In this document: positions 10,601 through 22,600 of the stretch, one piece after another
How positions within the stretch are numbered: position 1 is the first letter of the stretch
Layout of the letters: the number at the start of each line of letters is the position of its first letter
Source of the DNA: Elysia marginata
Lineage: Eukaryota > Mollusca > Gastropoda > Plakobranchidae
Length of the DNA stretch: 28,454 nucleotides
Assembly: GCA_019649035.1 (NCBI GenBank)
Contig: BMAT01009059.1
Span: forward strand, 121,066-149,519
Reading direction: 5' to 3'
The notes under the pieces: generated by a model
What the model was told of the DNA's origin: nothing
The model's database searches: none
The model's input: the letters and a program-made list of their open reading frames with translations, nothing else
Position numbers and translations under genes: made by a program

Positions 10601-13600
10601 TCCTCAACAGCAAACAGCAGAGTTCCAAAAGCCCCTGTTACTTGCACGGACCAAAGGTTAGTTTCATATTTTAGCCTAAATTTAGACCACGCATGTGACA
10701 AGAGCGCTGTTTGGAAACTTTGAACAGAACTTAAGTTTAAAATTATCAAAACTTCACATTATCAGTATATACATCCATAAATACTCATAAAATCAAAGTT
10801 CAGAATGAAGTTTGAATCAAACAAGTGTTTCAACCATCCAGGTTTCAATTATTTCACCTTCAATCTAAGTTTGCATTAATTAAAAAAAATGGTGCTATCT
10901 TTACAATCCCCATGAAAACATGAAATTTCAACACCATCAAGAAAATTTGAACCACAGTACCATTCTTGCTTTCCCCTAAATGACAAAGATCTGAATGATT
11001 GTAACTTTTGTCCTTATTTTCAAGGTAAGATTCCCATAAAACAAGCATATATGCTTGGAGAACACATCTAATCTCATTCACTAGAATAAACAAAAGGGTA
11101 ACAAGACAAAGTGAGATGTATTTTTAGGAAGTTTTAAAGAAAATGGGATTTATGTTTTGTTTTTGTTTCCTCTGCATCGGACAAAAGAATGATTTCTTGG
11201 CATTACCCACAGCCATGTCCCATTTTTTGTATGGGGTACAAAATACAAGGGAAAAAAAGCTCTTAATCCTGATGTGACTGGGAAATATTCTGATGAATAA
11301 GAATAGCGTTTGTTGCTTTTTACCCAAAAAATTTTCTGGAGTAAAAATATACAGACTTTTATAATTAAAGAAAAGCTGTATCGCCTTGCTTATATGACTT
11401 GATAAGGCTTGTTTTAACCAGTTAAATTCCTTAATATGTGAGCTTCGTTGACTTGAAATTGGAAAAGTGATAAGAGAAGTTGCATCACTCATGCACCAAT
11501 TCCTTCTGAATTGTATCTAACTAGCCCCTTTAAATCTCTGTCAACTCATGAGTCGAAGTTCATTTATTCCTCTTTATATATTTAAGAAAGCCCTTTCATG
11601 AAACCAGAATAAAAGAACAACATAACTAATAAGCTACCCCTACGTAGCATTTTCTTCTCTCACAGAAATCTATTGGCATATTACTTCCAAGACATAGAAG
11701 ATAAAACTTGGTACATTATGATCTAGTGGTAGACGCTCAATTTTTAAAACAAGAGTTTGGTGTTCCAGTCCTGCTGTTGGCAGGTTGACGTTCAGCCCTT
11801 AAAAAAAGCTATTTACACTCATTTCTTTGCATCACTCGTGCGTTAAAGGTGTACTTGACTATGGACAGTGAAAGATCTTGTCAGTACCGGTATGCTAGAG
11901 TAAAGCACTGTGATAATGGCTCCTCCGTGAGTGTTCAGAACATTATTTGGTTGGTCATAGCCTGTCAGGGAATCCATGTAAAACGCTTAGAGCATTCAGA
12001 GAATTGTGCGCTGTATAAAAATGCTCTTTACTTTGAATGCAGATTTCATCAACTCACTTGCGGGTTTGAGTTGGTCACAAATCCCTTGATTGAAGCCTCT
12101 ACTTGTGCCAACAAATCATGTTTTGCTCTCCGTTCTTTCAAAGCGTGGCTCAATGCTTGCACTGAGGAAAGGAAAAGGTAGCTGCTCCTAATGACAGGCT
12201 GCTGACAAGTAACATTTACATTGCAAGAAAAAAAAGCCAACTGGTAGACGATCTACAAATTTTAGCAGCAATCATTCTGTGCACTGTTAATCTTATAGAC
12301 ATATCTATAATTTTATACACATACAAAATACATTATATGAAAGATTGATGATATGAACAGAGAATAACCCTGGATGCAGCTATTACCACATATTACTTGT
12401 CAAAATATTTGAGAGCTTTAACTCGCCATTAAATAGCCCCTGTACATCATTTTGAACTTAATGGAACATAAGCAGCCCCGTGTATGACCCGCACATGACC
12501 GCATTCTTCAAAAAAGTTTTATTTAAAAAGTCTCTTTAAAAAAATTCAACTTGAGCATTTTTTTTTAAACTCCTGAAGTATTTCACTTCAACAGAATATT
12601 GTATGTTGACCTTCTGACCATCGTTCGGCAACGGAAACTGAAACGGTATGGACACACTACTCGTTCATCTGGCCTTGCCAAGACCATCATGCAGTGTACC
12701 GTAAATGGAGGCAGAAGGAGAGGGAGGCAGAAGAAACGCTGGGAAGACAACATAAGAAAATGGACAGGACTTGAGCTGAGAAACACCTTACGGAAGATAG
12801 AGAGGAATGGAAAGCTGTAGTTAGGAGATGCTCTATGCGCCCCGACGTCATAAGAGAGCTTAAACTCTAAACTAGTGTGGGCCACCTGTGTCTAATTTTC
12901 CCTCAAGGCATCATGTAACACAGTTCTCACCTCCACATTCTTGGGCAATAGCAGCAGCAGCTTCTTGTTTCTTAGCCTAGATGGTAGAAAAAAAAAGATA
13001 GAAAAAATAAAAAATGTAAAATAAGGAACCTTTGAAATACCAAAATATCCAATGAAGAATGCTCACAATAATTCATAGCTAATTTCGCATATCAAAGGTT
13101 TTAGATAAAGGGTACAAATAATTCTAAGATATTTCTTTGGGTTAAAAAAAAATAGAATACAATAAAGGTAGGGCCTTTTACAAAGCAAGGTGTTGGGAAG
13201 TAACTGAAAAAAAGATCTGACTTTTCTATGAGTTAACAAAGCAAAATTCAAGACGTTATATAGCAAGGTATTGAGTTTTGCACATTAACTTCAAAATTGA
13301 TGAATGATTGTAGAGTTGAATCTTTTCTTACATTCTTCACTTTCTTTTGATCCTCGGCTTGTTTGACCTCTTCCTGTTTTTTCTTTTCAGCCACTTCTTT
13401 TAACTGGGAGCTGATTTCAACTGAAAAACAAGTTCTCTGACTTTATTTTTGTCCATTTTTAGCCTTTTTTTTAAAATTTCATAACTCCAAAAGATTCTAA
13501 AATTTTTATAAACATGTTATGCCATACTATAAACTAAGATAAAATACTGATGATGCCATATGGCTACCGAGTTTTGGTGAAACCATTCTTCTGATATCAC

Positions 13601-16600
13601 TTGCATTTTAACCTCTGTTTCATTATCCGGAGTTCTAATATACTGGCAATGTTCAACAAGAATGCAATAAAGTTGAGGTAAATGTTAAAGACATGCAATT
13701 TTACTGCAAAATGCAAATTACTTGCAATATTTCTTTAAATGAAAATTATGTGCAACAATATAAAAAACACAAGTGATATTTTAGACAGCTACTAAATTGC
13801 CATTGTTAGCTCTGCTTGAGTGGGTGAGAGTGTCAACTCACCAATTTGCTTGTTGATAAAAATAACTGCTTTCTGAGTTTGGTCAACACTGTTCTGGAAC
13901 TCTGAAAATAGCTCGTCTGAAAGATTACCAGTTTGGAATGCTTGTTGCAACTGCAGGGAAGAAGAAAAAGCAAGTTCTATAAGTAAAGAGTGTTTCACAT
14001 AGTGTGTAATCCACTGAAATGCTCAAGGTGCTTTACATGGGTTCCAAGACAGGCCAATACCAGCCAGAATACCGTCCAAATTCAGAGAAGCAGCAGTAAC
14101 AGCGGATCACCCTGGCATACTGACAAGTACTTTTACTGCTCATAGCCGCTTACTCTAACTCATTCAATACTAGAGTGTGGAAAGGAACTATACGTAAAGA
14201 GCCCTTCTAAAGGACTAAACAACAACCTGCCGAGACAGGGTTTCAACTTCTTACAAACCTCCCAGTCCCAGAGTAGAATGTAGACCACTTAACCATGATG
14301 CCTAGCAAAAGATTATGGTACAAAGTATGAAAATATTCCATCAGTCTGCAATGTATACAGTTTGCACAACTCAATTTATCTGAACTCGACTGTGTGTTAC
14401 TTTATCTTGAAGGCATAAGTATAAAGCTCTTGATTGAGAAACACAATCCACTATTATTCTTTTTACATTTTTAACCTTTCCCGTACCGCGCTATTTGTAT
14501 ACAAATCGTCTGTTGTGTACCCCATTTTTGGTACAGACATTTATATAGTAAAAAAAGGGCCCACTCCATCGTGAAGGCCTATCTAGTGTCACCCGATCTG
14601 GTGCTTGTTTAGCTCATAACGCCGCACTAATTTATACTATTACTACTACCACTACTACCTTATTACTTTCTTATTATAAATTCTAAAGTTCATGACTGTG
14701 TTCTTAAAACTGTTAAAAATACATTATAACATTTTTTGATGGTCTCTTAAAACTTTCAAGTTATGGAAAGAAAATTTTGAGTAAACATTTTACCAGTACT
14801 GAAAATGCCTATTAACTCAAATCTTGCCAACAGTTGCAGTTTTATGGAAGGCTACGCATTTTATATTTTTGAAGATGTTGACGTAAAAAATTAACTCTAG
14901 CTTTCTTATAATCCATTATAACTCATTATAAAGCAAAGAAATTGTGTAATATAGAGCATAGTTTTGTAATGAACAGAGTTTTACTAGAAACTAGTCGTCT
15001 GAGCCCTTTGCGCCTGATACGCCTTGGTTGACTCACAACAAAAAAACATGTTTATCACCTTGAGAGGAAGGTGGGCACACGCTTTGTCCATTTCAGCCTT
15101 GAACTTGCCCACCAACTCAGGGAAACTTTGCTTGTGCTCAAAACTCTCATAGAGCTTGGTGAATTTTGCATTGTTTTCCTGGACTTGATTCACCAAAGAT
15201 TTCAGCTGCTTATACTTATGCTGACACTCTTCTTCTCTAAGAAATGAAAAAAAGAAGAGCATAGGGTAAGTGTGTCAATACTGAATGGTACATAGGCTAA
15301 CCAGCCTACCAATGGCAGTGTTATTTCTGCAAACTGAATCTGGTATCTACAGTTGATAATTTTGAAATAGCTCTAGTCTGATAAGAAGGACTGAAGGTCC
15401 ATACCTGGTTCCTGAAAATTCGAGACCTAGATTCATAATGTATTTGATTACATTATAGAACTGCGTTTAAAAGATAAGGTAGTAACATAACTAGTATAAT
15501 GTATAACATGCCATTCAGTCTAAACAAGTTTGGGTATCTTTTTCAAATAGATCCATATTTGTAACTTGGTTCCTTTTTATGAGCTTTGGGCTTGCAGGTT
15601 GACTTGTCAAAATTTTCTATATACTCGTTCGAACACTGTAATGTGTACTGTAAGTGTAACGATACTTTAACTTTCCTGTCATTTGAAATACATTTCTCAG
15701 GGTGAAGGTTTTGATTGCCTAAAACTGCGCACACTTCATTTACGATCCTATTAAATTTTTTGTCGTTTGATTGTTAGTGTTTAATACTAGATCAGATCTA
15801 AATCTGACAATCCTAAACAGAGTCTAGCAGAGGTTAGAGAGTTCAGAGTGTCAAAAGTAAGCCCATCTGTTTAGGGGACATCAAAATGTCATAAATACTC
15901 CTAAAATCACTAAAAATCAGGCTTACAACACTTAACATAAGCACAAAAGCCCTTTGATTATCGAGTATCCAAACAGCATATTGGCTTTCTTATTTTGGTT
16001 CTCTTACTGGCATGGAGCTCGACATTTTGGCTCCAGATACTGCACTTGATTTGAACACAACATTTCACAAAAGAATATGGCTGCCTGGCAAGTCTGACTT
16101 TCCAGCATTCTACGAATTCCTAACTTTGCAACTAAGCGGGTACTCATTTTGTATGCTGATGATCTAAGGGCAGTATGGAAAAATCGCTTTGCCAAAATAT
16201 TTGATATATGAAATGCATTCTGTGGAGGTAACCCTGCAACCATCACTTCAGGTTGACGATCCAAAGGTTTAGCTACAATATCAACTGAACTACAAAATGA
16301 AAACACGGGTATCAGAGATGCAAGCGCCCTATGCACAAAAAGCAGGAAAAATGTGAACCTCTTTAATGTGCTCCACCCGGCACTAATAACCAACAGCTTC
16401 AGCTATAGAATCTTTGGTGGATCAACTGAAAAAGGTAGATTAAACTCTGCAAAAGGGCTTACAAAGCTGTTCAGCCCAAAAGAAGTGTTTGATTTTCTTT
16501 AAATCTGAAGTTTTAACTATTTTCTTTAATAGTGTAATTGAATTTTAAAAAATTTTTCCTGCTTTTTTGGCCAAAGAAAACTGCTAAAAAATCAGAATTC

Positions 16601-19600
16601 CTGTAGAAATCGGAGAACTTGCACCCCTGTAGCCGTATGCATAATCACCCCGTAACTCCATTACGGGGTCGCAACTGTCTTTTACGGGCGCGTAGCGATT
16701 AGTGTGTATGCATAAACACCACGCAACGCTACACGGTCGTGTAACTTTACGGGTTGGTTGAAGCACCACTGAACACAGTTACGGGGTCCTAACTGTGCTT
16801 TAACAGGCACTGATTCCAACTCGGCTCTCTATCAAGCAGCTCATATTTGAAGGCAATGCGTGCATTGTGAAAATAATGAGTATTTCGCGACAGAAAAAAT
16901 GCCATCGATTGCCTTAACCGTTGACGATGACGAAATTTTAAAGAAATATCATTTTCTTAGAAAGAAAATACTGTTTTGACGGTTCCAGTTTTTTCTGTGT
17001 GTGTTTTTTTAATTATCGTTAGCTTATAGACCTACTTTGTGTTCGTACATGTCCTGTAGACCAAGAGAGCTTAGTTAGAATATAAGGGCTACACATTGTG
17101 TTGTAAAATTTAATAATGATTCTGATCGGCCCTAGATCTAGATTTGAGAGTCTGGAGTATGGATAAAAAGTTAATCAAAGGCAGGGAAGTCAAATCTGGG
17201 CTGGAATCAACTCGGGTTGGAAGCGGTAAGGATAGATCTAGAAATTAGATCTAAACTGTCATTGTAAGTTTATGCGGTCTGCTTTTTCCCCATACAAATT
17301 CAATCATCTTTTCTTGACTGGTTTATTATAAGATCTACACCTCTACCACTAAAAATGTCTTAAGGAACGCCACATTCTTCTTAATCTTCTCAAACTCATC
17401 CCAACTGATGCGACACTTTTCAGTTTTACCCCGTACAACGGTTGACGTGTCTACTTTTAGAACGATCTATAAAGACTTTGGGGCTGGCCCATTGTGGGCA
17501 TGCGCACCAGAAGCAATTTTGCGGCCACTCGTGCTTACGGGGTCGCAGCTAGAGCAGCGTGTAAACCTGCATTATGCATACCGTTTAAGTTGAGGTTTGC
17601 GCGACTGTATACGTACGACCCCGTAAGGTCTTACGTGCTCGTAAACCGCCTCAATTTAGTTGGTGATTAAGCATACGGCTACTGAAGTGTAGAACTCCAC
17701 CAACCTTTTCTTTTGCTCCCTTTCCAAATGAAGCCGTTTCTGCTCAATTTCCTTTTGTTTTGTGTCCATTTTCTGAGGATGAAATATAAGAAGAGGAGTA
17801 ATTTTTGTATTGATGCTAGTCAATGACCCTCCCCCCTTTCTTTTTTGTTTGATCTCTTGGATAAATGAATAAACAGTTTGGAATTGCCTACACTCTCCAA
17901 ACGTTGTGAGTTAAACAAGGAAAACTTATCATCATTTGCTTTGTGTTAGTCAAAATCATGACTTTTTTGGAAAAGTGAAGAAAACGTGACAGCTGTCTAC
18001 CCAAACCTGTGAAAGCAATTTTACAGTTGATTTCATATAGTCAGATTGATTCAGGTTCAAACCTGTGAAAACAAATTAACAGCTGAGTCCATATAGTCGA
18101 AATGATTCAGGTTCAAACCTGTGAAAACAACTTTATAGTCGAGTCCATATACTTCAAATTAATGATACAGATTCAAACCTAGATGGTTTGAATATTTGCT
18201 TCATTCACTATTATCAGACTACCAATTTTATCCTTCTTCTAAAATGTATACAAACAGCTTGACTTTTTAATAATTCAAAGTTATATATTGTTCCCATTAG
18301 GTTTGAAATACCTAAATTGGACTGTAGTTTGATGATGACTAATGCAAGGGACTAAATAATCAACAAAATGTTGTCGATCCTCTTGATTTTACGATTGAAT
18401 AAGTGAATTGCCAACCTACTGGGATAATAAGTGTGTAATCAACAGTGACAAGTTGTGCATTCTAGACGATGTGAAAAAACTTGTAATATCGAAACTTGAA
18501 GACATTAGATAGCCTGGAAATCTCTAAGTCATAAGTTGCAGAAACAGAAGACCACTTTTTCTGCTATCAGTTCTGAGAAAAGTTTCATTGAGTCATTTCG
18601 AGTATAAAATATAATTTAATAAACCTAGCAGTTAAAAAATGAGATTCTGCATTACATAGAAATACAAGCCATAAAAAAGGAGGAAAGTTTCAAAATCTCA
18701 GGCAGCTTGAAGCCAGAAACTGATATTTCACAGCTACCGAAATAAACTTCAATATACAGTCAATTCTACTGAGGCCATTTTTCAAGAGACATAATGAAAA
18801 TTACTGACAACTTGAATTTAAGCAAAATAGACTGTATAAGCATTATGAGAAATAGTTATTTCAGGACAAAAATGATGTTATTATAGAGCTGTTTAATTTT
18901 CTATGATACAGCTACCTCTATTTGAACCCATAATAAAGGACCTGTAACCATCCAAGTGTGAATCTTAACTTAAAAGGTTTTCTGTAACTTTTAAAAGTAA
19001 AAAATTTGCAAACTTTTCAAGTTTTCAGTTGAAGAAAATTTTTAATTGGAATTCCAACTAAAGATTGAAAAACGTGCATCGCTGATTGAAAACATCTAAT
19101 TTTGTTCTACGACTGCTAAAATATGAAATGGATGATACGCCAGGATTTCATAGTTTGAGTTAAGATGCGTATGTGAAGAGCTTTCATAAAGCGTTCAAAA
19201 CTGAGAAACAAAATTGACCTGGTTCCTCAACAAGTGTACCACAAATGAAATGAATTTGTAAGCATGATTTTCTCACTATATAGAAGGCTTGGCATTGCAT
19301 TGTATGAAAAAAAAAAAAACAAATTCTAGATAAAAACTTTGACTGATGGTAAGCAGGCCTGACAAAAAAGGAAAGAACATTCACCTCCTTGTGCCTCTCA
19401 TTGTTTTCTCTGAGACTTTGAAGTTTTCTGTCTGCCTCTGCTTTCCTGCAACAAAAAAAAATCTCCATATAAGAGTTGCTAACAGTGTGCCCACTAAACA
19501 AGTCAACACCATGCTATTGTTTCTTTTCTTATACTTTCTCATTCCATCAACCGATTTCTGGGGTAAAAAAAAATCCTGCATAAAAATATCCATGCTTCTT

Positions 19601-22600
19601 CACCAAAATGTTTCAATGGTTGATGGCAAACAAACAGAGATCTAAGATTCAATGGCATTATTAATGGTGAAAAAATGGATTTGGCCATTTGCCAATACAT
19701 TTTATACAAAATTAATGATTAATGCCTTTTCGTGTTAAAGAAAAAGATGATTATTTAAGAAAACAACCAAGAACATCAATGATAACAGTGGAAACTCCTT
19801 ACTTGGATTCCTGGAAGTGAACAAAATCTATTATGCAAAAAAAAAAATGAAGTCTATTTGGCTGCGACAATTTCTGCTACATTTGTATCATTGTTATTAG
19901 CATGTCACTCTCTCATCCAGCCTGTGCATACATGCAAATACAAAGATGCTACAAGCCAAAGAAACATCTGGGTGAGTTCTGGTATGGAAATTTTTCACTA
20001 TGAGTGAATATTGTAAATATGGCTACCAAGTTTTAACAAAACACTTAAGAAACAAAGGAAAAGCTTCTTCAGAGCACAAAAAAACATTGATTTGACAATG
20101 AATATGTGGAGGACACCAGTGCCCACCTGTTGGATGAGCTTTAGACTTTAAAAAAAAACACAAGCACTAAAAAATTTTATTATTTTTTTTGTTACACAAG
20201 ATGTCTATTATCTTAAGCAAAAAAAAACAAAACCTAAAGAAACCATTTGTCCAATGCATCTTCTACTAAGTAGGTCTGCAATGACTTAAGCACTATGAGA
20301 TCAAATCTAACAAAGCCAAAGGTTAAAACAAAATCTCAGAACCAGAACACTCAGAACCATGAGACTTTTGAATCATTTGGCTCTGATTTTGGAGGTTTGC
20401 ACTGTACTTAAGACACAATGTAGATGAAACACCCTAGATTTCAATGTTAGCTTAAGCTTAGCACATTATGATTATACAAGCATTAGGGTGCATGTATTGT
20501 GGGAAAAAAGGCAGCACAGTATTAAGGTTTGAAACTGAAAGCAACATTGCTGGCTTCAGATATATTCAGAATCTATGAAGATAAAGCACCACAATGTTGT
20601 GGAGCTCACCAAGTTAAAGCTAACAGAGACAAACTTGATTGCTTACGCAGCTTGCTGTTTTCTCTCTATAGAATTCTGCCGTTTCTCTTTAAGGTGCTCA
20701 ATCTTCCTTTGGACATTCAGGCGCTGATTCATCATGAAATTGGTCAAATTACGGTTGTGCTCCTCATGCTTTTTGCAGCGCTCAAAACGAGATCTCTGTT
20801 GTGGAAAACGTAAAAGATGAAAACCTTTAAAAAAAATTTTTTTATAGCTTTACTTTTAGAAAAAAAAATATTATAACCCCACCCTTAAAAAACAAAAACA
20901 AATAAAGACTGAGTTGTGTTAAATTAGCTGAAAATATTTTCATAGGGGAGTGGGACTGCTGAATTATTATTATCACTACAGCAAGACACTAGATGGGTTG
21001 ACCAGACCTGCCATTCCTCAAAATGGAAAATCAGTATGATTGAGTTAAAAAAAAATCAGTATTCAGGGTTAAAAAAAACTGCATAACCATGTACATTAAC
21101 CAGTACTTGCAGGCTCTGGCACTATTTTCGTAAAAGCACAAGCATTTAATTTAAATTGTAAAAAAAAAGGTAACAAAAATGTATGCCAGTTAAGAAACTA
21201 CCATGCTCCATGTAACAATACAGTAGGCCTACTGTAAAATATTTTGGTACATGTACTAGCAACATAGTTTTCAAACTGTGAAGAAATATTGACATAAACT
21301 GGGAAATTAACTCTTTGAAGTTTGGCCCATTGTGTGGTAGTTGCCATGTCATAAAAAATCAGTATTTTGTAATAACTCAGAAAATCAGAATTTTCTAGCA
21401 ATTTGGCCAAAAAATCAGAATGATACTGATTTAATCTGTATAAATAGCAGGTCTGGTTAACTCGCTTCCTCAAGCCTGTCTACAAAACCTACCAGCTTGC
21501 GATAAGCTAATTACAAAGTGGCCATTCCCTCTTAATTTTAAATTCCATTCCTTAACATATATATAACATGGAGAAATGCTGGTGTAGAAAAAAAAAGTTT
21601 TTTTAGTCTGACCGCTACACCAAGAGCCAATGAAGGCCCTTGAAGTTAAGTTATTAATTAGATGCAAAAGATGTCTTCAGTTCAGTTGGGCATAAGATGG
21701 TCTAGCAGAGTATTTAGAGCAAAAAAAATAAATAAACTGCAAAGTGTCAAAAGAAACATGTCACCTTTATAGATGCAGAGCTGCCAACCTTTGATACTGG
21801 CGCCAGTACTTTAGAATTCACATTTCAGTATTTTCTACAGCATTTCAGTAACAGTGTTCACAAAAAACTCAAGATTATACAAAAATAACATATGACATGG
21901 GACCTGTAAATATGGAGGTTACTTGCAACAGAAGATAGGAACCTAAGTGTGTTTTTTTAAAGTTTAACATTTATCCTCTCCGTCACTGACATTAACTCAT
22001 GATGCAAATAAAAAGAGATGATTTAGAGTGCATGTTTGCAAATGATCTTTTTCTAATATATGTCTTAACTTTATAGTCTCCCTTACATTTTACTGGTCAC
22101 AGACACTTTCCCATTCACGGCTATTTTTGTGTTGTAGATTTGACATTAGTACTTCGTTATTTCGATAGTCATGCTGGTACTAAAACAGTGAAACTGGTAC
22201 GAGCTGGCAGTTGTCTTGAAGAGGTACCTATCAATTTATAAACGAAATTTTGAAAAGCTTCATAAAGCCTCTAGACACAACAACCTGTCCATCATCATGG
22301 GCCAGTCAACCCCTGATCAATTGACACCAGTATTTTGAAACCCTGATTTCAGCATTTTCCACAGTATTTCAGTACTCACTTGGAGAACAAGATCCTACAA
22401 AGATAATAATATGTTTTGATGGGACCAGTGTATATAAGTAATCTTTCTCAAAAAAGTTTCTGTATGTGTTTGATTAAAAATGTATCAGTCATCAACTAAG
22501 CACTTTATGGGAAAGTTTCGAGTTTTCCTTCATAGAAAATAACCAAATAACCCATATTTGGAAAGAAATATGACTCAGTACATTTAGCAAGTGAATTTGT

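Noticed and set aside
12599..12820. A small independent protein-coding gene with a basic protein
   Set aside because: The residues match the tail of LINE reverse transcriptases and the frame is truncated at the 5' side and shifted at the 3' side.
18003..18186. CRISPR-like array
   Set aside because: The repeats are contiguous 56-bp units without spacers, inside an animal intron.
20529..20813. A 94-codon plus-strand open frame
   Set aside because: It is the opposite-strand shadow of GLE1 exon 4.
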